Shown: positions 1 to 13,400 of the stretch, piece by piece | How positions within the stretch are numbered: the first letter of the stretch is position 1 | How the letters are laid out: each line of letters begins with the position of its first letter | Assembly: GCA_027886175.1 (NCBI GenBank) | Contig: JAJNNQ010000028.1 | Span: forward strand, 1,755,001 to 1,819,000 | Direction of reading: 5' to 3' | Origin: Phylloscopus collybita | Taxonomy: Eukaryota > Chordata > Aves > Passeriformes > Phylloscopidae | Length of the DNA: 64,000 bases | Notes under the pieces: generated by a model | Told to the model about the DNA's origin: nothing | What the model saw: only the letters and a program-made list of their open reading frames with translations | Database searches by the model: none | Position numbers and translations under genes: made by a program

Positions 1-53
1 TGAGGGAATTCTGGAGGCTGGGGTGCTCTTAGGATAACGTGTTTATTGGTCGT

Positions 54-332
54 GTGTTGGAGAGGATGGAGTAGTTAGGCCCTGCAGAGATGATTTATTA
101 GTAAAAGATTTTAAGAGTGTGAAACCTATGAGAGGAATAGAATTGAAAGCAAGATTTGGACTGTAAGAGGCTGGGCAGGAAGAGGGTGATGAGGTTAGCT
201 GAAAAGACAGCATAGCATTCTATAGCTCAAACCTTGCTTTTAACTCTCTCTCTTTCGCAGGTTTTACACTCTTAGAATCTTTCACCAATAAACCGTCTCT
301 GCAGGGCCTTGCTGCTTCATCCTCCCCAACAC
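54..332. repeat. Imperfect inverted repeat (54-128 with 260-332)
   Basis: GTGTTGGAGAGGATGGAGTA at 53-72 through GTGTGAAACC at 128 is the approximate reverse complement of 260-332 (GGTTTTACACTCTTAGAATC … TCCTCCCCAACAC). The ~75-bp arms are separated by ~130 bp and could fold into a hairpin. The left arm is also the 5' part of the LTR-like element at 4682, so this is a rearranged endogenous-retrovirus LTR fragment. Confidence 0.75.
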
Positions 333-335
333 AGG

Positions 336-1440
336 GAGCTGCTGCTGAGGGCAGTCTGGCCCTTGGGTGTGTGTCACAGCTGTGTCAGTGACCCCAGAGT
401 GGGAACATGAACCAGCTGTGGTCATGATCCGAGAGTGGGAACATGAACCTCACCATGCCCGCATGGCCATGGGTGAGATAAAGGGTGAGCGAGCTGGGAA
501 GGAGGTGGTTGGAGTCTGCTTGGGACAGGAAAGGTGAGATGCTGTACAAGGGACAGACAGGGTTAGGTGGTGGTGTTAGGGATAGGAAGGAGTGTGGGGA
601 GACACGAGGAGCTGCTGCTGAGGGCTGTCTGGCCCTTGGGTGTGTGTCACAGCTGTGCCAGTGACCCCAGAGTGGGAACATGAACCAGCTGTGGTCATGA
701 TCCGAGAGTGGGAACAGCCTTGCTGTGGGTGAGATAAAGGGTGAGTGAGCTGGGAAGGAGGCAGTGGAGGAGTCTGCTTGGGACAGGAGATCATGCAAGG
801 GACAGTGTAGCCCTGGTTGGTGCTGTGATGTTTTGGTTTCTCTGAAACTTTTTCCCAGGCACTGTTCTGTCAACAAGAGACACGTTTTCCTGGCTGTAAC
901 CTGTGTTTGCATTCCTTTCCCTAGGAGGGACTTCTTCTTGGTGTCCTTCTGATTTGACCAATGTGATTGAAGAAGTTTGTCTTTTTTTCACCCCTTGGGT
1001 GGTTCTTTATAAATGGTATAAAGGGAAAAAATTCCTGGGTAATAAAGATTGGAGTCATTGTCAGCCTCCTGACCTCGGAATCTGTGTTGCTGTGATCTCG
1101 AACAGTGTCAGGGCAGAGAAGGTGAGATGCTGTACAAGGGACAGACAGGGTTAGGTGCTGGTGTTAGGGACAGGAAGGAGTGTGGGGGGACAGCAGGAGC
1201 TGCTGCTGAAGGCAGTCTCCCCTCTGAGGTGTTACAGCTGTGTTAACTATGCTGGAGCAGAAACAGCCTTGCCCTCACAGCCATGGGTTTGTGATAAAGG
1301 GTGAGTGAGCTGTAGGGAGCTCAGTTGGAGTCTGCTGGCCCTGCTTAGAGCCAGGGCCAGGTCATGCAAGGGACAGCAAAGGTGAGATGCTGTACAAGGG
1401 ACAGACAGGGTTAGCTGGCAGTGTCAGGGAGGAGCAAGAC
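336..1440. repeat. Three tandem copies of a ~273-bp unit, the middle one split by an LTR
   Basis: Copies begin with GAGCTGCTGCTGAGGGC at 336 and 609 and GAGCTGCTGCTGAAGGC at 1197. Shared words include CCCAGAGTGGGAACATGAACC, GTGATAAAGGGTGAG-type and GGTGAGATGCTGTACAAGGG. The second copy is interrupted at about 807-1105 by a solo LTR. No gene is recognised; the region should lie in the CHAF1A intron after exon 13. Confidence 0.85.
807..1105 (+). mobile_element. Solo LTR of an endogenous retrovirus (family A)
   Basis: It begins TGTAGCCCTGGTTGG and ends ATCTCGAACA. It carries the family words CTGTAACCTGTGTTTGCATT, GACCAATGTGATTGAAGAAG, CCCTTGGGTGGTTCT and an AATAAA at 1040. Homologous copies lie at 27566-28112 (two, minus) and 36869-37167 (minus). 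No internal retroviral genes are present. A clean target-site duplication is not obvious. Confidence 0.75.
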
Positions 1441-1593
1441 AGAACTGAAGAACAAAGAGAGCTGTGTGGAGCTGCTCTTGGGAGACACACAGAAAATGTT
1501 TGGGAGAATTTGAACCACGAGGTGCTGATGCTCGAAGCCTCCTGACAGCTTTAACGCCACACCTCACAGTGCAGCCTCCACCACGACACCTAC

Positions 1594-4500
1594 CAGCACA
1601 TCCTGAACTCGGGCCTCTTCTCATAGACAGAGCTCTCTGAGATGATCCTCTTGAGCCTGGCCTTGGAGGGGACCCCACCGTCCTCCCCGGGCTGGGGCTG
1701 GGGCTGCGGGGGGCTGCGGGGGCCGCCCTCGGTGACGTCGCTGAAGCGGCCGCGGCGGCAGCACTCCTGGAACTCCTGGATGATCACCTTGCTGCCGTGC
1801 ACGTTGCCGTGCAGCAGGGGCAGCAGGTGGCCCAGGACTGCAGGAGGAACAGCAAGGGTTAAAGGGTTTAAAGGTTAAAGGGGAAAAAGGGGTTAAAAAG
1901 GGGTTAAAAAGGGGTTAAAAAGGGGTTAAAAAGGAGTTAAAAAGGAGTTAAAAAGGAGTTAAAAAGGAGTTAAAAAGGAGTTAAAAAGGAGTTAAAAAGG
2001 AGTTAAAAAGGAGTTAAAAAGGAGTTAAAAAGGAGTTAAAAAGGAGTTAAAAAGGAGTTAAAAAGGAGTTAAAAAGGAGTTAAAAAGGAGTTAAAAAGGA
2101 GTTAAAAAGGAGTTAAAAAGGAGTTAAAAAGGAGTTAAAAAGGAGTTAAAAAGGAGTTAAAAAGGAGTTAAAAAGGAGTTAAAAAGGAGTTAAAAAGGAG
2201 TTAAAAAGGAGTTAAAAAGGAGTTAAAAAGGAGTTAAAAAGGAGTTAAAAAGGAGTTAAAAAGGAGTTAAAAAGGAGTTAAAAAGGAGTTAAAAAGGAGT
2301 TAAAAAGGAGTTAAAAAGGAGTTAAAGGGTGGGAAAGCCAAGGGGCATTCAGCATAAATGATGGGGGATGTAAAGGGGCACAGGGGTTTGGTGCTTTTTC
2401 TCTCTCCAGAGATGGGATTGATTTCACAGCTCTGGGGCTTGCTCCCATCCCTGGAAGGCTCCAAGGCCAGGTTGGGATGGGAGCAAGTGGAAGGTGTCCC
2501 TGCCCTTGGTAGAAACTGGATGATCTTTAAGGTCCCTCCCAACCCAAACCACTCTGGGATTCCATGACTGTAACAGCAGCTAAGATTGAGGCAGAAAACT
2601 CATCCCTATAACAACATAGTTGTAATATAATATATAATATAATATATAATATAATATATAATATAATATATAATATAATATATAATATAATATATAATAT
2701 AATATATAATATAATATATAATATAATATATAATATAATATATAATAACAACACCCTGGAGTGAAATCCTCAGCCCCTGTTGGGTCTTCACGTCCTTGTG
2801 TTAATGCAGGAAAAGCTCAGGACTGGAAGCCAACACAGGAACCAAACCCTTTCCCCTCAAACAATAAACAGGCTCAAACCCATCCTAAATCTGAGCTTGC
2901 TCAAGTCTGGTTGGCTTTATTTCCTAGATTGCCCAGAGCAAGACTTTTTGGAGAGGCACTGCCAGAAAACTCCCTTTCCATGAGCTCTCAGAGATTCCTT
3001 GGATTCCAGACTTGTCAGAAACAGGTCATTCTGAATTCAACACTCAGTAATCCCCCTACTCCCTACAAAGCAGAGCACAACAGTCTGGAAGTATTGTTTT
3101 AGCCCTTCAGGTCTTACTTTGCTGATCTTTTGCTCTTTTTTTGCTACATTTCTGTGTCTGCTGCTCTTCCTCTGGCACAGGCAGGTCCAGGACACAGGCT
3201 GTGAACTGCTGGAGCACCTTCAGGTCCGTGTTGGTGCCGTTGTCCTTTGCTGCCCTTTCCCAGACACAGCCAATCTTCACAGGCTGGAGGACGTGGAACC
3301 TCTTCCCCTTGGCTATCAGCTCATCCCACTCCTTTGCTTTCAGTTTCTGACGAACCTTTTGGTTCTCTGGGTCACACTCCTGCAGCCAACAGGGGACAAA
3401 GGGCTCGTTACACCCACGCCAAGGGCAAAAAAAAAAAAAAAGAAAAAAAAAAAGAAAAAGAAAAAAAGGAAAAAAAAGAAAAAGAAAAAAAAGAAGAGAA
3501 AAAGAATGAAACATGAGCTTTTTAAAGCCAGCTTTGCCTCGTGTTCCCTGAGCCACACAGGGCTCCTGAACCGTGCAGCCCTGAGGGAGCCCAGCCCTGC
3601 CAGGGCCACGTGCTTTTCCTCCCCTGCCAATATTGACATTAACAGCTCACTGGAAACAGAGATGGGAACTCAGGGACACCCAGCTTCCCCCTTTACCTCT
3701 GTCACACCTTCATCTTCAGATAGGTACCCATGGGGTACAAAAAACCCATCGTCCTCATCCTCATCCTCTCCCTCCTCCTCATCGTCCTACAAGGAAATGG
3801 ATGAGAAGTTACACTGCCAAGTGCAAGTGGTTCCTGATTTTTATTTTTTTTCAACATGCAGGATCCTCACCTCTTCACTATGGGAGAGACTTTCCCCTGG
3901 CTCCTCCTCTTCCCACTCTTCATCACTGTCTACTTCATAGTCCAGCAGTTTCTGCAAGAAATGCCAACATTCCTGTCCATCACAGCCCCGAACCCAGCCT
4001 GGGTTCTGAACAAAATGGTTCAGAAACCCCAGGGGAAACCAGAGGACTTGGCCAAGCACCTTCCCTCCTAGAGCACAAAGAGGGGGGAGAAAAAGAATCC
4101 AGCAGGGCTGAGGTGCTTACAGTGTCCTTGGACCAGGGATTCCTGGCACGGATCAGGGAGGTTCTCTTGTTCCAGGTGCCCCAGTAGGCTGGGCGGTGAT
4201 TCTCGCTGAACTGCAGCAGCTTCATCCTGCCAAACTTCTCCCTCTCTGGGACAGCGTCTGCCTGGCAGTTATCCACCACCACCACGTCGCTGGGAACACA
4301 GGGGAAGGTGGCTCAGGCCCCACAGAGCAGCTCCAGCCTTATTTCCTCTGCAAATTCCCTCTCAAAGCCCCTCTGCAGCTCCTTTTATAAAAACAGAAAA
4401 CAAACCAAGCCCTCCCCCAGCCCAGACTGACCTGTTCACGCTGTCGCTGCTGTCACTGACCCAAGTGGGCCCGGTTTTTCGTGGTTTACGACATTTTAGA

Positions 4501-7500
4501 TCCCTCAAGAAGGAAACTTCCCCCTCCTGGGCGTGCAGGAGCTTATCCAGCTGCTCTAGGTCGTCTGGATCCAGGGCAACGCGGCTGAGGGGGGCTAAGA
4601 CCATGTTCTCCTTGATTTCAAAAGGAGCAAACTTCCCACAGGAGCCAGCAAGGGTCTGAAAGAGAAAGTGGGGAATGTCAGGTGTTGGAGAGGATGGAGT
4701 AGCTAGGCCCTGCAGAGATGATTTATTAGTAAAAGATTCTAAGAGTGTGAAACCTATAAGAGGAATGGAATTAAAAGCAAAATTTGAACTGTAAGAGGCT
4801 GGGCAGGAAGGTGATTAGACAGCTGAAAAGTCTTGGCTGCGTGATTCAGTGACACCCCTGCCAGGACAAAAGGATGAATAAAGGGTTGGACCTTCTCAGG
4901 TATCAGGGAAAAGGTGGTTTTTCAGGATTTTTGTATGTAGGTTAGTATGGTGATGTAGTAGTTTTCATAGGTTAGATGTAGATTCTGTAGGTTTTGTATC
5001 TTGAGGTGATTGGTTACTGCTCATTAGAATATTCACGATAGAAAGGGTTAAAATGGAATGTAAGAGGTAAATCTCTCTCTAGCTCCCCTGGATCCCTGTC
5101 CCTTTAGACCTATGGACTCTTCCCCAGTCAGGCTGCCTTCCCACCACCAATAAACCACGACCAATAAACCACGTGTCCCAAAGAGCATCCTGCTCTTCAG
5201 ATCATCCCTCTCGTCAGACACCACCAGCCTGCTTGCTAATAGTCAGGGCTGGGGCACTGAAAAGCTGCAGCACCAACACGTGCCAAGGGACACCCTGCTG
5301 AGGGTGAGGGTGTTGGCTGAGGTGAAGATTTAGGTTAAGTGAAGATTTAGGTTAAGCCCTTTCCTGTCCAAGACTCTCCAGCAGATCTTCCAGGCAATGC
5401 AGAAGACAGAGCTGAGATTCACTCAGCTGCAGTCACTGCCTGGCAGGTTTGGGTTTTCTCAAGTTCTTTTCCAGGGATCTAAACTGGTGAACAAGGTCAC
5501 ACTTTTTAAACTCTCTTGTTTTTCACATTTCTCTCCTAAGGAGGGACTTTGCTTGTTGACCCTTGGTGTGACCAATGGGTCAAAAGATCCCACCTCTTAG
5601 GTGGGCACATTGTAAAAAGGGATAAAAATAGGTTCTGAGAATAAACCAGCCCCTTTTTTAGAGCATCAGCCTTCTGAAATCACGAGTCTGTGTCTTCCTT
5701 TCGTGTCAACCAACCACAAATGTCTTCTGTAGTCTCTGCTCTGGCCTTGCTCTTAAAATCCTTTATGCTTTTGAGGCCAGGAAATGAAGAAAAATGAAGA
5801 AAAAACCAACGTTTTGACCACCTAAGGAGCTGTAAGGGGGCAGCTGAGAAGGAAATCGGGGTATTTGTTAGGAACAACTGAGAGACTAACAGACACAGAC
5901 AGACAGAGGCACAGCAAGCCCTCACCTTGGGGGCTTGTGGAGTCTTTGGTTTCTGGAAGAACCTGGTGATCTCTGCTTTCTGGGCGTTGATGCGCTGCAA
6001 GGAGAAACCCAAAATGCAAATCAGGCATCAGCCCAGAGCCCAGGACAAAGCTCCAGGTGACAATTCAGGATAATAATTCAAGGTTGAGCACATGCATGAC
6101 TCAACTTCAAATGGCAGCCAAAGGGCCAAAGCAAAGTTCAGGGCAGTCAGCAGCTCCTGTGACTCAGTAAGAACACTCATTGTCCTCCCCTGGCACAAAG
6201 CAGGGTTCAGTGGCACTGCCAGGGCAGGGCTCACTTGTGGGCATTCAGAAAAAAACCCACCAAACACTTGAGAGGGGAAAAGGAACCAGCAGGTGTGAAG
6301 GTAAAAGGTAAAAATGTGGATGGAGCAGCCCCAGCAGGTCAGGGGAGGGACAAGGCTGCATCCCAAAGGGATCTGCTCCATCCCAGTTGGCACCATTTCA
6401 CCCCAGAAGGAATTTAGAGATGTGGAAGGAGCTACCAGGGGGGCCTGGTTAGCTAAAAGAAAGCTGAGAAGCAAGAAGATAAAGAGCTTTTTTTCAAGGC
6501 TGTTATTAAAGAAATCAAGAAAAAAAGCAAGAGAACAAAAAAAAAACAAAACAAAAAAACCCCCCAAAAAAAACAAACCCCCCCAAAAAAACCAAAAAAA
6601 AAACAAACCAAACAAAAAAAAAAAAAAAAACCACAAAAAAAACCCCAAAAAACCCCAAAAAACCCCCAAAAAACCACCAAACAAACAAACAAAAAAAAGC
6701 AACCCCAAAAAGTTTGCAGCTAAATGTATTTTTAAAAGTTACTGTTAAGTTGCACCAATGCTGTTATGTTAATTTACTGCAGCCAATAATTAAAATTAAA
6801 AAAAGTGTAAACAATTATAAAAAGTGTATAAAAAAATCCACCATCTTTGCTAATAAACAGTTGCCACTTAAAACTGCTTTGAAGTCCCTTCATTGTGTCG
6901 TGACCACCTCTACAGCAACACAGAGAAAAAAGCATTTTCACCTTTTCCTCCTCCTTTAACCGTTTCTTCTCCTCTTTCTTTCTCTTCTCCTCAAGTTTTG
7001 CCCTTGAAAAAACAAAGACCAGGTGAACTGTCAGCCACCAGGAAGGGTTTGTTTGCACTGGGGGAGAGGTGGGAAGCCCCAGCTCCTGAGCCTGACCCCA
7101 CCAGGGGGATCATCTGTCAGCCCACACCTGGCTAAGTGCAGAGAAGACTTTGTTCTTTCCCTCTAGAGCAAACATTGAGACATTTTTAGCCACGAAGTGA
7201 ACAGGCTGCCTCAAGTTTCCCTGGGTGTCAGGAGATTTAAGGGATTTCCCAAGGCACAGGTACCTTCCTCAATAAACAGGATGGAAGGACAGGTGAGGCA
7301 GGTGAGGAGAGCAGCAGAAGGATGGGGATGGGAATGGGGATGGGAATGGGATGGGATGGGGTGGGGATGGGGTGGGGATGGGGATGGGGATGGGGATGGG
7401 GATGGGGATGGGGTGGGGATGGGGTGGGGATGGGGTGGGGATGGGGTGGGGATGGGGTGGGGATGGGGTGGGGATGGGGTGGGGATGGGGTGGGGATGGG

Positions 7501-10405
7501 GTGGGGATGGGGTGGGGATGGGGTGGGGATGGGGATGGGGTGGGGATGGGGATGGGAATGGGGATGGGAATGGGGATGGGAATGGGGATGGGAATGGGGA
7601 TGGGAATGGGGATGGGAATGGGGATGGGAATGGGGATGGGAATGGGGATGGGAATGGGGATGGGAATGGGGATGGGAATGGGGATGGGAATGGGGATGGG
7701 AATGGGGATGGGAATGGGGATGGGAATGGGGATGGGAATGGGGATGGGAATGGGGATGGGAATGGGGATGGGAATGGGGATGGGAATGGGGATGGGAATG
7801 GGGATGGGAATGGGGATGGGAATGGGGATGGGAATGGGGATGGGAATGGGGATGGGAATGGGGATGGGAATGGGGATGGGAATGGGGATGGGAATGGGGA
7901 TGGGAATGGGGATGGGAATGGGGATGGGAATGGGGATGGGAATGGGGATGGGAATGGGGATGGGAATGGGGATGGGGATGGGGATGGGGATGGGGATGGG
8001 GATGGGGATGGGGATGGGGATGGGAATGGGGATGGGAATGGGGATGGGAATGGGGATGGGAATGGGGATGGGAATGGGGATGGGAATGGGGATGGGAATG
8101 GGGATGGGAATGGGGATGGGAATGGGGATGGGAATGGGGATGGGAATGGGGATGGGAATGGGGATGGGGATGGGAATGGGGATGGGAATGGGGATGGGAA
8201 TGGGGATGGGAATGGGGATGGGAATGGGGATGGGAATGGGGATGGGAATGGGGATGGGAATGGGGATGGGAATGGGGATGGGAATGGGGATGGGAATGGG
8301 GATGGGAATGGGGATGGGAATGGGGATGGGAATGGGGATGGGAATGGGGATGGGAATGGGGATGGGAATGGGGATGGGAATGGGGATGGGAATGGGGATG
8401 GGAATGGGGATGGGAATGGGAATGGGGATGGGAATGGGAATGGGGATGGGAATGGGGATGGGGATGGGGATGGGGATGGGGATGGGGATGGGGATGGGGA
8501 TGGGGATGGGGATGGGGATGGGGATGGGGATGGGGATGGGGATGGGGATGGGGATGGGGATGGGGATGGGAATGGGGATGGGAATGGGGATGGGAATGGG
8601 GATGGGAATGGGGATGGGAATGGGGATGGGAATGGGGATGGGGGGCACAGAGCCCCTCCAGGGCATTTCAGAGCCACCCCCAGGTCCTGCTGGAGCAGGG
8701 AAGGTCACTCCAGGTGGGGATGGACACAGCACAGGGACCCCTCCCCAGGGAGCTGCACAACCCCAGGCACTCACTGCAGGGATTGGTGAGAGATTGAGTG
8801 AGCTGAGCTACACCCACAGCACAAAACTTGCTCAGTTTGCCTTCAGTTCCCTTCCAAATTTACCCTAAACCGAGACAGGTACCAAAGCCCTGAGCAAAAA
8901 ATCAGCATTTTCACCTCTCAGGGAGAGAACTGGATCCACCCCTGAGCAAAAATCAGCATTTCACCTCTCAGAGAGGGACCTGGACCCACTCCTGAGCAAA
9001 AATCAGCATTTTCACCTCTCAGGGAGGGAAATGGAGCCACCCCTGAGCAAAAATCAGCATTTCATCTCTTAGGGAGGGACCTGGACCCACCACCCCTGAG
9101 CAAAAAATCAGCATTTCATCTCTTAGGGAGGGAAATGGACCCACCCCTGAGCAAAAATCAGCATTTCACCTCTCAGGGAAGGATCTGGACCCACCAACCC
9201 TGAGAAAAATCAGCATTTTCACCTCTCAGGGAGGGAAATGGACCCAACCCGAATTTCACCTCTCAGAGAGGGACTTGGACCCACCACCCCTGAGCAAAAA
9301 TCAGCATTTTCACCTCTCAGGGAGGGAAATGGACCCACCCCGAATTTCACCTCTCAGAGAGAGACTTGGACCCACCACCCCTGAGCAAAAAATCAGCATT
9401 TTCACCTCTCAGAGAGGGCCCTGACCCCACCCCCTGCTCCACCTGCAGCTCCCCATCTCCCCAGGGAGCTGCAGGAAGCCCAGGCACTCACTCCAAAGCC
9501 TCCTGCCTCTCCTTGCGCTTCTCCTCCTTGGCTCGCAGCTTCTCCGCCTTCTCCTTCTCCTCCTTCTCTTTCCTTTCCCTCCTTTCTCTCTCTTTCAGCT
9601 CCTTCTCTTCTTCTTTCCTCTTCTTGGCCTCCTCCTTGGCTCGTTCTTTGGCAGCTTTGGCCTCTTCCTTCAGCCTGCCCTTCTGCTCCCTCTCCGCCCG
9701 CAGCCTCTGGAGTTTGTCGGCGCGTTCCCGGTCCTGGGGCACAGAGGGGACAACTCAGGGAGCTGCATCCCACCTGGTGATGCTCTCCTGTCTCTATTTT
9801 ATATATATATTAAGTTCTGTACTTTTAAAAGTAGTTTAAAAAAAATAAAAATAAAAAAAATGCCGAAGAAATGAAAAAAAAAAGCAGCGCGCGGGGTTGG
9901 GTTTTAAAATAAAAATAAAAACAACGAAACTGCCTGACTCCCACGTGGTCCTTGCTTTGGTGGAGCATAAAGAGCAGTAAGGCAAAAATTTCCTGTGTTT
10001 TTGGTTAGTTTTGACTGGTTAAAGTAAGAAAAAAAAGTTGCCTAGATTGGTTTTTTTGGGGTTTTTTTTCGGTTTTTTTGGGGGGTTTTCTTTTTTTTTT
10101 TTTTTTTTCTTTCTTTATTAAAACTGTTTAAATCTGCTCTGAAGTAAAAAAAAAAAAACAACCAAAAAAACAACAACAAAAAAAAACCCACCAAAAAAAA
10201 AAAACAAACCCACCAAAAAAAACAAAAAAAAAACCAAAAAAACCCAAAAAAACCAAACAGACAAAAAAAACCCCCAAAAAAACCACCAAAAAAACCCCCA
10301 CAAACCAACCCCCCCCAAAAAACCAAAACCAAAACAAAAACAAAAAAACAAAAAAAAACCAAAAAACCCCCCCCCCCAAAAAACAAAACAAAACAACAAC
10401 AACAA

Positions 10406-10444
<39 letters not shown>

Positions 10445-13400
10445 CAAAACCAAACCACCCAAACAAAAACAAAAAACAAAACAAAACAAAAAAAACCCCA
10501 AAATAAAACAGAAAAGCACCAAAAGCTCACACCTGCAGCCTGCCAGGGCCTGGACCTTCAGATGGAGTGGGGCTGCTGAGAGACTGAGTGAGCTGAGCTA
10601 CACCCACAGCACAAAACTTGCTCACTTTGCCTTCAGTTCCCTTCCAAATTTACCCTAAACTGAGACAGGTACCAAAGCCCTGAGCAAAAAATCAGCATTT
10701 TCACCTCTCAGGGAGGGAAATGGACCCAGCCCTGAGCAAAAATCAGAATTTTCACCTCTCAGGGAGGGAAATGGACCCAGCCCTGAGCAAAAATCAGAAT
10801 TTTCACCTCTCAGGGAGGGAAATGGACCCAGCCCTGAGAAAAAAAATCAGAATTTCACCTCTCAGGGAGGGAAATGGACCCAGCCCTGAGCAAAAATCAG
10901 AATTTCACCTCTCAGGGAGGGAAATGGACCCAGCCCTGAGCAAAAATCAGAATTTCACCTTTCAGGGAGAGAACTGGACCCACCAGCCCTGAGCAAAAAT
11001 CAGAATTTCACCTCTCAGGGAGGGAACTGGACCCACCAGCCCTGAGCAAAAATCAGAATTTTCACCTCTCAGGGAGGGAAATGGACCCAGCCCTGAGCAA
11101 AAATCAGCATTTCACCTCTCAGGGAAGGAACTGGACCCACCAGCCCTGAGCAAAAATCAGAATTTCACCTTTCAGGGAGGGAACTGGACCCAGCCCTGAG
11201 CAAAAATCAGAATTTCACCTCTCAGGGAGGGAAATGGACCCAACCCTGAGCAAAAATCAGCATTTCACCTCTCAGAGAGGGATATGGACCCAGCCCTGAG
11301 AAAAAATCCACATTTCATCTCTCAGAGAGGGACCTGGACCCACCCCCTGCTCCACCTGCAGCATCCCAAACCCTCACCCTGCCCAGGGAACCAGGTGGGA
11401 GCAGCACAGCCCCAGCTCCCTGGTGCCAGCTGAGCTTCCCTTGTGCTGCCTCTCTGAAAGCTTTAATTAATTATTCTTTTCCCTTAACACAAAAAAAAAA
11501 AAAAGAAAAAGGTGTTTCCATTCCTCTAAGCATCAAAGAAAAGCTTTGTATTTGAGTCATCTTCATTACCGCTGGAAAATTAGATGGGAATTAAAAAAAT
11601 GGTAATTATTCCCTTTTATTTAATAGGAGATCTCAAATCCCTTTGCAAAATATTTTTTTCTCCTGAGCTAAGTTTTCTTTGCTTTGGTGCCATCCCAGGG
11701 TTAGAAGTGAATTTGAGCAGATCTGGCATCAGAAAGCCCCAAGGATTTTCCATTAGCACAGGAACCAGACTCTGATGATCCTGGGATATCTCAGAGTTTG
11801 AGGCTCCAAAATTCAGATTGTGGAGCTCATCCCTGGTTTTCTCCCCATTTTGGATCAGCCCCAGTGCCCTGAGCTGGTTCAAGGGGCGCTCTGGGAACAG
11901 CGAGGGGGAAGATAAATTGGAATAATAAAAAATTATTCCAACTCCATAATAAGTGAATATTATAAAATAATAAAATAGAAATATAGAAATAAAATAATAA
12001 ATAAAGTAAAATAATAAAATGAAATATATTATTATAAAATAATAAAATAAATAAATAAACTAAATAAAAAAATAAAATAAAATAAAAAATAAAGTAAAAT
12101 AATAAATAAAATATATTATTATAAAATAATTAAATAAATAAATAAAATAAATAAATAAAATAAATAAAATAATAAATAAAGTAAAATAATAAAATGAAAT
12201 ATATTATTATAAAATAATAAAATAAATAAACAAAATAAATAAATAAAAATAAAATAAATAAAATAATAAATAAAGTAAAATAATAAAGTGAAACATATTA
12301 TTATAAAATAATTAAATAAATAAATTAAATAAATAAAAATGAAATAAAATAATAAATAAAGTAAAATAAGAAATTAAATTTATTATTATAAAATAATAAA
12401 ATACATAAATAAAACAAATAAAAATAAAATTAAAAAATAAAATAAATAATAAAATAAATAAAACAAATAAAATAAATAAAACAATAAATTGGAAGTGTTG
12501 CCTTTCATGGTGTTTCCTCCCAAAACAACTGCAATTCCCACCAAGGGCTCTGCTGGTAACAAAGGAAGGGGAAAATAGAAAAAAAAAAGTCAAATGAAAG
12601 AGGAAGAGCTTTCCTTGTGCTGCAGCGATGTCAAGAGGAGGGAAGAGGAGGAACCTGCCTCGTGCCCAGACACTCCCATCAACTCCTCCCTGGGGATTTT
12701 CAGTTTTTCTTTTTATTGATTTCACATCTCTCTCCCTGTCAACATCGAGGCTCCCTGAGTTTGTGTCACGACACAAACCAACTGCAGCAAGGCACCAGCA
12801 GCCAAACGGTGCCAAGGGCAGGGAAAGAACCCTGGCAGCCTGAGCCATGGGATGTGCTGGGTGCAGCTCACTGGGGCCTCTGCTTCACTCCCCAGCAGCG
12901 TTTTTAGCTTTCATTTTCCTCTTTCTCTCTCTTCTCCCAGCCCTGCTATTTTTACCAGAGCTATAGAAAGGAAGAAAACAACAGATTGGGATCCTACGTG
13001 AGAAAAGCAAGGGAGGTTTACAGCTACAACTTACATCAAAACACAGGAGTTTATAAACAAGCCACTGAGGGAGGGACAGACAGAATTCCTGAGCACAAAC
13101 CCACCCCGAGGAGCAGGTAAAAAAACCCCAAAAAGGCATATTCAGGCAGCACTGACTGCTGGAAAATCCAGTGACACCCCCTCCCTCAGCCTCCTCTAGA
13201 TCCAGCATTCTGGAATGAGGGAGCAGAGTTGTTGGTTTTTTTTGGGTTGTTTTTTTTTTGCTGAGGAGCTGCACCCAAGCAAAGAGAAGCTGGAGCTTGA
13301 GCATTCCCAGTGGTGGCAGGCAGTGGTGACAATCTCAGGGATGTCACAGGTGCAGCACCCCAAACTTGCCTCGTGGATTAAATAAAAAACAGAACCTGCA

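Noticed and set aside
1..1593. CHAF1A truncated by the repeats at the left edge
   Set aside because: Exon 13 ends in a normal GT donor (1593-1592), so the remaining exons are expected further left rather than deleted.
6535..6705. Interstitial telomere repeats (A/C tracts here and at 10050, 20030 and 27310)
   Set aside because: No TTAGGG units occur; the tracts are irregular A-runs with C interruptions.
7197..8868. Open frames of about 490-530 codons on both strands (Gly-Asp-Gly-Asn, Trp-Glu, Pro-Ile, Pro-Ser-Pro-Phe repeats)
   Set aside because: They are products of the stop-free 6/12-bp G-rich array inside a CHAF1A intron; every frame is open and none has splice or homology support.
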